DNA from: an uncultured Pseudomonadota bacterium
Lineage (GTDB): Bacteria > Pseudomonadota > Alphaproteobacteria > UBA9219
NCBI GenBank assembly: GCA_903875345.1
Contig: CAIQVS010000078.1
Location: 1 to 32,418 of the forward strand
Direction: 5' to 3'
Length of the DNA: 32,418 nucleotides
The notes under the pieces are model-generated. The model was not told the origin of the DNA, ran no database searches, and saw nothing but the letters and a program-made list of their open reading frames with translations. Shown here piece by piece: positions 19,034 to 28,058 of this stretch. A program made the translations under genes and the position numbers. Positions within the stretch are counted from its first letter, which is position 1. Each line of letters opens with the position of its first letter.

Positions 19034-19076
19034 AATATATCTCCCAAATAATGTTGCGTTGGCAGTTCAACTACTC

Positions 19077-19502
19077 TTATGAAATTTTTTCGTCAAGGGC
19101 TGCTCCATCGCCTCTTTCCGCATCAAAATCCGCGCGGGATTTCTGGATGTCCGGCCAGTGGCCTTCGACCCATGTCACCAACGATTCAACGGGGGTCAGA
19201 AGGCTTAACCCGCGCTCGGTCAGTTGATATTCGACGCGCGGCGGTATTTCCGGATAAATGTGCCGCGAGACGATGCCGTCACGCTCCAGATTGCGCACCG
19301 TCGTCGTCAGCATGCGTTGCGAAATACCATTGACGCCGCGCATCAATATCGAGAAACGGGCGCGATTACCGTCGGCCTTGGCCAAAGCCATGATGACCAG
19401 CAGGCTCCATTTGTCGCCAAGCCGGGACAAAAGATCGCGCAAGGGGCAGCGAACATGGTCTTCCGCGCCCTGTTTTTTGCAGTTTTCCTGATGATTTTTC
19501 AT
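19077..19502 (-). CDS. HxlR-family transcriptional regulator
   Basis: CPLRDLLSRLGDKWSLLVIMAL ... GISQRMLTTTVRNLERDGIVSRHIYPEIPPRVEYQLTERGLSL. Confidence 0.93.
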   Translation of the reverse strand: MKNHQENCKKQGAEDHVRCPLRDLLSRLGDKWSLLVIMALAKADGNRARFSILMRGVNGISQRMLTTTVRNLERDGIVSRHIYPEIPPRVEYQLTERGLSLLTPVESLVTWVEGHWPDIQKSRADFDAERGDGAALDEKIS

Positions 19503-19503
19503 A

Positions 19504-19521
19504 ACTTACCTTTGGGTAACT
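19504..19521. promoter_or_regulatory. palindrome ACTTACC-TTTG-GGTAACT, candidate HxlR operator
   Basis: Near-perfect inverted repeat immediately upstream of the HxlR start, in the divergent intergenic region. Confidence 0.4.
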
Positions 19522-19626
19522 GTATGATGTTTTTGTGCCTTCTTTTATTCGACAAAGTTATTATATATTATCAGGTATAGAAATACAACCTACCTAACGA
19601 AATCACCCCGCCACAGGAGCAACAGC

Positions 19627-20193
19627 ATGAAAATTTCCGTCGTTTACCACAGCGGCTACGGCCACACCGCCGAGCAGGCCAAAGCCGTCCTGCGCGGCGT
19701 TCAGTCCGTCAGCGGCGCCGAAGCCTTGCTGATTCCGGTGGCCGAGATCGAGCAGCATTGGGATAATCTGGAGCAATCCGCCGCGATTATTTTCGGCAGC
19801 CCGACCTATATGGGCAGCGTCAGCGCCGAGTTCAAAAAATTCATGGACGCAAGTTCCAAGGTCTGGTTCACCCGGAAATGGCAGGACAAACTCGCCGCCG
19901 GATTCACCAATTCCGCCAGCCAAAACGGCGACAAGCAAAACACGCTGACGACGCTCGCGGTCTTCGCCGCGCAGCACGGCATGATCTGGGCCAGCCTCGG
20001 CTTGCCGCCCGGCAACCATGACAGCAAGGGATCGGCCAACGATCTGAACCGGCTCGGCAGCGCGCTCGGCGCCATGGCGCAATCGAACGCCGATCAGGGG
20101 ACGGAGTCCGGACCGTCGCCCAGCGACTTGAAAACCGCAGAATATCTCGGTCAGCGCGTGGCGACCCTCGCGGCGCGTTTTGTCCGTAGGTAA
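19627..20193 (+). CDS. flavodoxin-fold NAD(P)H-dependent oxidoreductase (WrbA-like)
   Basis: MKISVVYHSGYGHTAEQAKAVLRG, IIFGSPTYMGSVSAEFKKFMD, LGLPPGNHD. Confidence 0.85.
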   Translation: MKISVVYHSGYGHTAEQAKAVLRGVQSVSGAEALLIPVAEIEQHWDNLEQSAAIIFGSPTYMGSVSAEFKKFMDASSKVWFTRKWQDKLAAGFTNSASQNGDKQNTLTTLAVFAAQHGMIWASLGLPPGNHDSKGSANDLNRLGSALGAMAQSNADQGTESGPSPSDLKTAEYLGQRVATLAARFVRR

Positions 20194-20227
20194 TCTATCC
20201 CCCGTCAGCTGAATGGAGATTCTCGCT

Positions 20228-20848
20228 ATGTTGAAACAACCCCTCGCCACCCGTCTCGTTCTTGCCGCTACCCTGCTGTTGCCGTTGTCGGCTCCGGCCT
20301 TCGCGGCGGACAGCTATACGCTCGACCCGTCGCATACCGCCGTCGTTTGGCACATCAATCATTTCGGCTTTTCCAAGCCGTCGGGAAAATTCACCAACAT
20401 CACCGGCACGCTGACGCTCGATGTCAAAAACCTCGCCGCCAGCACGATCACGGCGACCATTCCGGTCGATAGCCTCGTGACCGGCATCGCCAAGCTCGAC
20501 GAGCATTTGAGGAGCAAGGATTTCTTCGACCTCGCAACCTATCCGACCGCCAGCTTTACCAGCACCAAGGTAACCTTTCGCGGCAGCAATGCGTCAACGC
20601 GGGATGGCGGCGGATCCATTGCAACGGTTGAGGGAACCCTGACTCTGCACGGCGTCACCAAGCCCGTGACGCTGGATGTTGTGCTGAACAAAATCGGCGT
20701 GAACATGTTCAAGAAGAAAACAGCGGGTTTCAGCGCCACCACGACGATCAAACGTTCGGATTTCGGCATGACGACCTACCTGCCCGGTCTCGGCGACGAA
20801 ATCCGTCTGGAGATCGAAAGCGAAGCGAATATCGCGGCGGGAGATTAG
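20228..20848 (+). CDS. YceI-family periplasmic protein
   Basis: Signal peptide, YTLDPSHTAVVWHINHFGFSKPSGKF, LRSKDFFDLATYPTASFTSTKV, SDFGMTTYLPGLGDEIRLEIE. Confidence 0.93.
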   Translation: MLKQPLATRLVLAATLLLPLSAPAFAADSYTLDPSHTAVVWHINHFGFSKPSGKFTNITGTLTLDVKNLAASTITATIPVDSLVTGIAKLDEHLRSKDFFDLATYPTASFTSTKVTFRGSNASTRDGGGSIATVEGTLTLHGVTKPVTLDVVLNKIGVNMFKKKTAGFSATTTIKRSDFGMTTYLPGLGDEIRLEIESEANIAAGD

Positions 20849-20907
20849 ATCGAGCTTGCGCAGACAAAGCCGTCCCTTACTATGAAGACCCATAGAATGC
20901 GATCAGA

Positions 20908-21363
20908 ATGTCTGTGCCAAGAAAATACATGGCGGCTTCGGTGCCGCGCTTTCTGCGTCAGTCGCGTCTGGCTTATCTGCCGTTGAAGTGCGTCATCGGC
21001 AGTCGCTTGATTCAGGGCGAAGGGTCGAATTTGTATTTCGACATCGTCATGCTGCCCGTTCCTGAATTCCAGCGCATGCGCGGCAATGTCGGGCTTCAGC
21101 ATGTGAACGCCCCCGCCTTGAAGGCCGGACCGACCTTCAATCCCGGCTTTGTGCTTACCGATGCCAAACAGGTCATCGTGCCCGATAACGAGCCCAATCC
21201 TGAAGCTTTTGCCAAAAACCATTTTCTGGTACTGTTCGGGCTTATCGCACCCGATGTTCCGACCGAAACGACGGAGCAGCCACAATTCGAAAGTTTTTCA
21301 GAAATCGCCAAAAAATGCACGGCGCAGATCGATAAATATAATACTAGACTAGCCAAGTCCTGA
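20908..21363 (+). CDS. hypothetical protein
   Basis: 151-aa ORF immediately upstream of the suf operon; no recognised domain. Confidence 0.55.
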   Translation: MSVPRKYMAASVPRFLRQSRLAYLPLKCVIGSRLIQGEGSNLYFDIVMLPVPEFQRMRGNVGLQHVNAPALKAGPTFNPGFVLTDAKQVIVPDNEPNPEAFAKNHFLVLFGLIAPDVPTETTEQPQFESFSEIAKKCTAQIDKYNTRLAKS

Positions 21364-21365
21364 TT
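21337..21365 (+). promoter_or_regulatory. suf promoter with IscR/Rrf2-type operator
   Basis: TATAAT at 21337-21342; ATACTAGACTAGCCAAGTCCTGATT at 21341-21365 closely fits the type-1 IscR layout ATA-N3-GACT-N5-AGTC-N3-TAT. Confidence 0.65.
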
Positions 21366-21379
21366 GCTACGCTGATCCC

Positions 21380-21847
21380 ATGATTAAAATTAGCCGTCTG
21401 ACTGACTATGCGATAGTCCTACTATCTCAAATGGTAGCGGGCAGCAAGAGCGTATTTTCCGCCTCGGATCTGGCGGAGCGCAGCAGCCTACCTCTGCCGA
21501 CAACGTCCAAGATACTGAAGAAACTGGCGAAAAACGGCATCGTCTCGGCGTTGCGCGGCGCGGCGGGCGGATACCGTCTGGAGCGACCCGCCGGAGCCAT
21601 TTCAATCGCCGCCATTATCGAGGCGATGGACGGCCCGATCTCCATCACCGACTGCGCCGATCCTGCGCCAAAGCGCGAGACCTGTCGCATCAAATCGATC
21701 TGTCCGATGAGCGCGAACTGGGGCAGCGTCAATCGCGTCGTGCGCGCCGCGCTCGAAGAAGTGTCCCTGACCGACATGCTTGCCGATTCGAGAGGCGATT
21801 TCGAAGACATTTTTGCGTCTGCGCCCGAACTGCGGAAGCGGGCATGA
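21380..21847 (+). CDS. Rrf2-family SUF regulator
   Basis: [18 protein letters not shown], winged HTH, three Cys [26 protein letters not shown]. Confidence 0.92.
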   Translation: MIKISRLTDYAIVLLSQMVAGSKSVFSASDLAERSSLPLPTTSKILKKLAKNGIVSALRGAAGGYRLERPAGAISIAAIIEAMDGPISITDCADPAPKRETCRIKSICPMSANWGSVNRVVRAALEEVSLTDMLADSRGDFEDIFASAPELRKRA

Positions 21848-23305
21848 GCGTCCTGACCAAGACGCTGGCGAGTGAACTCGCCACCCAAACGTACAAGTAT
21901 GGCTTCGTCACCGCGATTGAATCCGAGACCGCGCCGAAGGGCTTGAACGAAGACACCGTCCGTTTCATCTCGGCGAAAAAGAGCGAACCGGAATGGTTGC
22001 TGGAAGGACGGCTGAAGGCCTTTCGCCACTGGCTGACGATGAAGGAGCCGGACTGGGCGAAGCTGAAACATCCGCCGATCGATTATCAGGATGCCTTTTA
22101 TTACGCAGCGCCGATGCAGAAGAAAAAACCCGGCAGCCTCGACGAGGTCGATCCCGAATTGCTGCGCGCTTATGAAAAGCTCGGCATTCCCTTGCGTGAA
22201 CAAGAGGTCTTGGCAGGGGTCAACCCGCGCGTCGCCGTGGACGCCGTGTTCGACAGCGTCTCGGTCGCCACGACTTATAAGAAAACGCTGGAGGATCAGG
22301 GCATTTTGTTTTGCCCGATTTCGGAAGCGGTGCAAAAATATCCGGAGCTGGTGAAAAAATATCTTGGCTCGGTCGTGCCGGTAACGGACAATTTTTTCGC
22401 CGCGCTCAATTCCGCCGTCTTCACCGACGGATCGTTCGTGTTCATTCCGAAAGGCGTCCGTTGCCCGATGGAGCTTTCGACCTATTTCCGCATCAATGCC
22501 GAAAACACCGGACAGTTCGAACGCACGCTCATCATCGCCGAGGAAGGGGCTTACGTCAGTTACCTCGAAGGCTGCACCGCGCCGAAGCGCGATGAGAATC
22601 AACTTCATGCGGCGGTGGTCGAGCTGATCGCGCATGACGATGCGCAGATCAAATATTCGACGGTGCAAAATTGGTATCCGGGCGACGAAAACGGCAAGGG
22701 CGGGATTTACAATTTTGTGACCAAGCGCGGCGCCTGTCGCGGCAAGCGTTCGAAAATCTCGTGGACTCAGGTCGAAACCGGATCGGCGATCACGTGGAAA
22801 TATCCGAGCTGCGTATTGCAGGGGCGATGATTCCGTCGGCGAGTTTTATTCGGTCGCCATCACCAGCCATCACCAGCAAGCCGACACCGGCACCAAGATG
22901 ATCCATATCGGCAAGAATACGCGCTCGACCATCGTCTCGAAGGGCATCAGCGCGGGCAAGGCGCAGAACACCTATCGCGGCTTGGTCAAAATCTTACGCA
23001 CCGCCAAGGGCGCGCGCAACCACACGCAATGCGACAGCCTGTTGATCGGCGACAGGTGCGGCGCGCATACGGTGCCGTACATCGAATCCCGCCAGCCTTC
23101 GGCGCGCGTCGAGCATGAAGCGACGACGTCCAAAATCAGCGACGACCAACTGTTCTATTGCCGCCAGCGCGGCCTGTCGCAGGAAGACGCAATGGCGCTG
23201 ATCGTCAACGGATTCTGCAAAGAAGTGCTGGCCGAACTGCCGATGGAATTTGCCGTCGAAGCGCAAAAGCTGGTGGGGGTTAGTCTGGAGGGAAGTGTGG
23301 GATGA
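21844..23305 (+). CDS. sufB: Fe-S cluster assembly protein SufB, frameshifted at GGGG near 22823
   Basis: ORFs 21844-22830 and 22898-23305 are halves of one SufB; removing one G restores [36 protein letters not shown]. Confidence 0.95.
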
Positions 23306-23402
23306 CTGCGCTGCCGGAGTTCAATGATTATTTGGTTTTCGCTGATGAAGCGGAGGGGTATTCGTGGCTATATTGCACCGATTTAGGTGGCCGAAAAAAC
23401 GG

Positions 23403-23579
23403 TCGTCATTCCCGCGAAAGCGGGAATCCAAGGACGCGCTTTCATCAGCGTCCTTTGCCGCGAAGCGGCAAAACGCCGCAAGAACTCATCGGTAGTTTTT
23501 ATGGCGTTTTGATGCTTCGCATCAAGCGCCCCCTGAAGAAAGCGGGGGCGCTGGATTCCCGCTTTCGCGGGAATGACGA
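23403..23579. repeat. palindromic intergenic element between sufB and sufC (177 bp)
   Basis: Perfect 28-bp TIR TCGTCATTCCCGCGAAAGCGGGAATCCA (23403-23430) and its complement (23552-23579); internal short palindromes. Confidence 0.9.
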
Positions 23580-23753
23580 ACCCCTTTTCGGGCTTTCAAA
23601 TCAACGCCGTAGAAAAAATGAAAGGACTCCGAGCTTCCCCAGAAGCCTGTCACCGACAGGGTTCCCTTGTCCTGAGTGCGCTGTAGCTCTTTTGTGCGAA
23701 AACAACAGCTTTGTTGTGCCTGTTAAACCTTAACCCATTGAGAAGTATCGAAG

Positions 23754-24506
23754 ATGCTTAAAATCACCAACCTTCACGCCGCGATTGACGGCAAGGATAT
23801 TCTCAAAGGCATCGACCTGACCATCGGCGCGGGCGAAGTGCATGCGATCATGGGTCCGAACGGGTCGGGCAAGAGCACGCTGTCCTATGTGCTGGCGGGG
23901 CGCGAGGGCTATGCCGTCACGCAAGGCTCGGTCACGTTCAAGGGGCAGGATTTGCTGAAGCTGGAGGCCGAGCAACGCGCCGCCGCCGGAATTTTTCTGG
24001 CCTTTCAATATCCGGTCGAGATTCCGGGCGTGACCAACATGAATTTCCTGAAAACCGCGCTCAACGCCCTTCGCAAGACGCGCGGCGAGCCGGATCTGGA
24101 CGCGATGCAGGTATTGAAAATCCTGCGCGAAAAAGCCAAGAAACTCGGCATGTCCGAGGAGATGCTGAAACGCGCCGTCAATGTCGGCTTTTCCGGCGGC
24201 GAGAAAAAACGCAACGACATTCTGCAAATGGCGGTGCTGGAGCCATGCTTCTGCATCCTTGACGAGACCGACAGCGGCCTCGATATCGACGCGCTGAAGA
24301 TCGTCGCCGACGGCGTCAACGCCCTGCGCGCGCCAGCCCGCTCGATGCTCATCATCACGCATTACCGGCGCTTGCTCGATTACATCAAACCCGATCGCGT
24401 GCATGTGCTGGCGCATGGAAAGATTCAGCGCTCCGGCGGCGCGGAACTGGCCGAGGAATTGGAAAAAACCGGCTACGCCGAATTCACTCCGCCGAAAGCC
24501 GCATGA
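23754..24506 (+). CDS. sufC: Fe-S cluster assembly ATPase SufC
   Basis: GPNGSGKSTLSYVLAGREGY, FSGGEKKRNDILQMAVLEPCFCILDETDSGLDIDALK. Confidence 0.97.
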   Translation: MLKITNLHAAIDGKDILKGIDLTIGAGEVHAIMGPNGSGKSTLSYVLAGREGYAVTQGSVTFKGQDLLKLEAEQRAAAGIFLAFQYPVEIPGVTNMNFLKTALNALRKTRGEPDLDAMQVLKILREKAKKLGMSEEMLKRAVNVGFSGGEKKRNDILQMAVLEPCFCILDETDSGLDIDALKIVADGVNALRAPARSMLIITHYRRLLDYIKPDRVHVLAHGKIQRSGGAELAEELEKTGYAEFTPPKAA

Positions 24507-24507
24507 G

Positions 24508-25191
24508 ATGAAACCGTCCGAACGCCATATCGTCTTTGACTGGAACAGCACGCTGCTGGACGACATCGCCTATCTGCACGGCGCGACCAACCATTTATTG
24601 ACGTTGGAGGAAGTCGAGCCGGTCAGTCTCGACTTTTTCCGCTCGCATTACGACGTGCCGTTCCGCCAGCTTTATTACAATCTGGGCTTGCCAGACGAGC
24701 GGGTGCAACGGCTGATCGACCGCGAAAACAGCACCTTTCATGATTACTATGAGCCGATGGCGCTGCGCGACGGTTTGCGCGACGGCGCGACCGAAATTCT
24801 GGATCACGCGCGAACGCATGGCGTCAAGACCTATATCCTCAGCAATCACATCGTCGAGCCGATCCGGACGCAGTTGCGGCGGCTCGAAATCGAGCATTTC
24901 TTCGCCGAAGTCCTTGCCTATGCCAACCGCACGACGCAATTCCGCGATATGACCAAGGGCGAACGCTTGCGCCGTTTCCGCGCCGAGCACGGCTGGAGCG
25001 ATCATAGCGCCATCATCGTCGGCGATTCCGTCGAGGAGATCGACATCGCGCGCGAGCAGGACATGGTCGCCGTCGCGATCACGGGTGGGTGCGTATCGGA
25101 GGAACGGTTGCGCGACGCTAGGCCGGATTACGTCATCCATTCGCTGCATGAGCTGCAACCCATTCTTGAAAAGGAAGGGTTCGTGTCATGA
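24508..25191 (+). CDS. HAD-superfamily hydrolase
   Basis: HIVFDWNSTLLDD (motif I), YILSNH (motif II), IIVGDSVEEIDIAREQD (motif IV); internal start at 24508. Confidence 0.88.
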   Translation: MKPSERHIVFDWNSTLLDDIAYLHGATNHLLTLEEVEPVSLDFFRSHYDVPFRQLYYNLGLPDERVQRLIDRENSTFHDYYEPMALRDGLRDGATEILDHARTHGVKTYILSNHIVEPIRTQLRRLEIEHFFAEVLAYANRTTQFRDMTKGERLRRFRAEHGWSDHSAIIVGDSVEEIDIAREQDMVAVAITGGCVSEERLRDARPDYVIHSLHELQPILEKEGFVS

Positions 25192-26306
25192 CGCTTGCCG
25201 CGACTCTCGAACGCAGCCGCCACGACCGCGAAGACTGGCGCTACACCGATCTTGAGAAAATTCTGGCATCGTCGTTTGCGCCAAAACCCGCAGCGAAGGT
25301 CGCGTCCGGCAACGCCTCGGCAAAGCAGGCTTTGGCGGATTTGAACCTGCGCCGCGACAATGTGTGCCGTCTGGTTTTTATCAACGGCGCTTGGCAGGCC
25401 GATTTGTCCGAGTTCGCCTCGCTGTCGCGGGATATTGTGAGCGACGATGCGCGGCAAGGCTTCCGCCTCGCTTTCGCCGATCAGGCCTGTCTTGTCACCA
25501 CGCCGATTGAGCTGGTGTTTATCAACGATGGTCGCGCCGCCGAAACATCAACCACATTGACGATCGACATCGGCGCGTCGGCGAGTCTGACGATCACCGA
25601 ACATCATGTCTCAACCGCCGCTGCCACGCAAATCCTCGACGCCGAAATTCGCCTCGGCCCGCAGGCCAAGCTGGAACACAACAAAATTCTTCATGCCAAT
25701 ACGCGCGCCGCTCATCTTGCGCGAACGGAGGCGCAGGTCGGCGCAGGCGCGTATTACCGCAATTTCGCGCTGATCAAAGACACGAAGCTGGTACGCAACG
25801 AAATCGAGGTGACGCTGCAGGATCGCCGCGCCCAATGCGCGTTGAACGGAGTCATGCTGCTGCGCGGCGAGGAGCATGCCGACACCTTTACGCGCATCAC
25901 GCATGCCGCGCCGCACGGCACCAGCCGCCAGTTTTACAAATCGGTCGTGGCCGGACGGGCGAAATGCGCGTTTCAGGGCAAGATCACCGTCGCCAAGAAT
26001 GCGCAAAAAACCGACGGGCGGCAAATGAGCCGCGCCTTGCTGCTGTCCGATCAGGCCGAGATGAACGCCAAGCCGGAGCTGGAAATTCACGCCGACGATG
26101 TGACCTGCAGCCACGGCAGCACGGTCGGCGATCTCGACACGGAGGCGTTGTTTTATCTGCGCACGCGCGGATTAAGTCTTGCCGAGGCGCGCGCGCTGTT
26201 GCTGCGTGGATTCGTCAATGAGGTTATCAATCAAACCGCCGAATCCCAAAACCACGACGGCGGCATCCGCGCCGTCGCCGAAAGGTGGCTCGATGAACAG
26301 CGCTGA
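25188..26306 (+). CDS. sufD: Fe-S cluster assembly protein SufD
   Basis: EDWRYTDLEKIL, QKTDGRQMSRALLLSDQAEMNAKPELEIHADDVTCSHGSTVGDLD. Confidence 0.95.
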   Translation: MTLAATLERSRHDREDWRYTDLEKILASSFAPKPAAKVASGNASAKQALADLNLRRDNVCRLVFINGAWQADLSEFASLSRDIVSDDARQGFRLAFADQACLVTTPIELVFINDGRAAETSTTLTIDIGASASLTITEHHVSTAAATQILDAEIRLGPQAKLEHNKILHANTRAAHLARTEAQVGAGAYYRNFALIKDTKLVRNEIEVTLQDRRAQCALNGVMLLRGEEHADTFTRITHAAPHGTSRQFYKSVVAGRAKCAFQGKITVAKNAQKTDGRQMSRALLLSDQAEMNAKPELEIHADDVTCSHGSTVGDLDTEALFYLRTRGLSLAEARALLLRGFVNEVINQTAESQNHDGGIRAVAERWLDEQR

Positions 26307-27585
26307 ATCCGCAAGCCCCGTTTGCGCCGCGCCGGGGGACGAATTGTTCGCCTGCGCCGCGCCGCGCATGTACGCCGTCGACCAATACCGCAAGGATTTC
26401 CCGATCCTGTCGGAGAGCATCCACGGACATCCTCTGGTCTATCTCGACAACGCCGCCAGCACGCAGAAACCGCGTATGGCGATCGAGGCGATGACGCGCT
26501 TTATGGAACATGATTACGCCAACATCCATCGCGGCGTGCATGAACTCAGCGTCCGCGCAACCGACAAGCACGAAGCAGCGCGTGAAACCGTGCGACGCTT
26601 CATCAACGCCGAACGCAGCGATGAAATCATCTTCGTCCGCAACGGCACCGAGGCGATCAACCTTGTCGCCGCCAGTTGGGGGCGCAAATTCCTGAAGCAA
26701 GGCGACGAAATCGTACTTACCATTCTTGAGCATCATTCCAACATCGTGCCGTGGCAAATGCTGCGCGATGAAATCGGCGTCGCTCTGCGCGTCGTGCCGA
26801 TGACGGCGGACGGGGATATACGGCTTGAGGATGTCAAGGCGCAATTATCGCCGCGCACGAAACTGGTCGCGGTTACGCATGTGTCCAACACGCTCGGAAC
26901 CGTTTTGCCGGTAGCCGAGATTGCGCAACTGGCGCATGGCGTCGGCGCGAAAGTTTTGTTCGACGGCTGTCAGGCCGTGGCGCGGATGCCGGTCGATGTG
27001 CGCGCGCTTGACGCGGATTTCTACGCTTTCTCCGGACACAAGCTTTACGGTCCGACCGGTATCGGAATTTTGTACGGCAAGCACGATCTATTGGAATCCA
27101 TGCCGCCTTATCAGGGCGGCGGCGGCATGATCGCCAGCGTCACGTTTGATGAAACAACATACCGCGAGCCGCCCTATCGCTTCGAAGCCGGAACGCCCGC
27201 GATCACCGAAGCGGTCGGGCTTGCCGCCGCGATTGACTATATTACGACGCTTGGATTGAACCGCATCGCGCGGCATGAAGATGAACTCATGAGCTACGCC
27301 GTCGAGCAACTGCGCCACGTCAACAGCCTGAAAATTCTCGGCAATCCAAAACATCGCGCCGGAGCCCTGTCGTTCACGATGCAGAACGCGCATCCGCACG
27401 ACATCGGCACGATCCTCGACCGCCACGGCGTGGCGATCCGCGCCGGGCATCATTGCGCCCAGCCGCTGATGGAGCATCTGGGGGTTCCGGCGACGGCGCG
27501 GGCTTCGTTCGGATTGTATAACAGCAAGGCCGACATCGACGCGCTGGTTAGTGCAGTTAAAGACGTGCGGAGGATTTTTGCATGA
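26293..27585 (+). CDS. sufS: cysteine desulfurase SufS
   Basis: YLDNAASTQKP, TILEHHSNIVPWQ, FSGHKLYGPTGIGILYGK, RAGHHCAQPLMEHLGV. Confidence 0.95.
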   Translation: MNSAESASPVCAAPGDELFACAAPRMYAVDQYRKDFPILSESIHGHPLVYLDNAASTQKPRMAIEAMTRFMEHDYANIHRGVHELSVRATDKHEAARETVRRFINAERSDEIIFVRNGTEAINLVAASWGRKFLKQGDEIVLTILEHHSNIVPWQMLRDEIGVALRVVPMTADGDIRLEDVKAQLSPRTKLVAVTHVSNTLGTVLPVAEIAQLAHGVGAKVLFDGCQAVARMPVDVRALDADFYAFSGHKLYGPTGIGILYGKHDLLESMPPYQGGGGMIASVTFDETTYREPPYRFEAGTPAITEAVGLAAAIDYITTLGLNRIARHEDELMSYAVEQLRHVNSLKILGNPKHRAGALSFTMQNAHPHDIGTILDRHGVAIRAGHHCAQPLMEHLGVPATARASFGLYNSKADIDALVSAVKDVRRIFA

Positions 27586-28058
27586 CCGACACGCTCGATA
27601 ACGACCTCCGCGACCTGTATCAGGATTTGATCCTCGATCACAGCAAGCATCCGCATAATTTCCATGTTGTGCCTGATGCCAATCGCGAAGCGCTCGGCCA
27701 CAATCCGCTCTGCGGCGACCGGTTGTCGCTGACATTAAAGGTCGATGCCAAGGGCGTCATTCAAGACATCGGCTTTCAGGGCAGCGGCTGCGCGATCTCG
27801 GTCGCCTCGGCTTCGATCATGACCGACATGCTGAAAGGCAAAACCGTCGATGAAGCCAACGCCCTGTTCCAGCACATCCATGCGGCGTGTACGGGAGCGC
27901 CCGCCGTTGTCGCGGTTGTGATTAGCGAAGACGACAACGACCGGCTTCAGGCTTTGGCGGGCGTACGGCATTATCCCATGCGGGTCAAATGCGCGACGTT
28001 GGCGTGGCATACCATGCAAGCAGCGCTGAAGGACGAGAAAAAGGTATCGACCGAATGA
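27582..28058 (+). CDS. sufU: SUF-system NifU/IscU-like scaffold or sulfur-transfer protein (SufU)
   Basis: LYQDLILDHSKHPHNF, NPLCGD, FQGSGCAISVASASIM, MRVKCATLAWHTM (three conserved Cys). Confidence 0.9.
   Translation: MTDTLDNDLRDLYQDLILDHSKHPHNFHVVPDANREALGHNPLCGDRLSLTLKVDAKGVIQDIGFQGSGCAISVASASIMTDMLKGKTVDEANALFQHIHAACTGAPAVVAVVISEDDNDRLQALAGVRHYPMRVKCATLAWHTMQAALKDEKKVSTE

Noticed and set aside
21427-22668. 413-aa minus-strand ORF antisense to the Rrf2 regulator and sufB
   Set aside because: Shadow ORF over strongly identified genes; no recognisable domain
22815-22835. Programmed +1 frameshifting in sufB
   Set aside because: Possible (CGA then UGA in frame 0) but skipping after CGA would give GRDS instead of the invariant GDDS, whereas deleting one G gives a perfect match; indel is simpler
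23646-23717. Small hairpins CCTGTC-ACC-GACAGG and ACAACA-GCTT-TGTTGT before sufC
   Set aside because: Short stems, no T-run; insufficient to call a terminator or riboswitch
23302-23733. 143-aa ORF between sufB and sufC as a single gene
   Set aside because: Most of it (HSRESGNP...DSRFRGND) is translated palindromic repeat; only the first ~30 aa may be a real remnant
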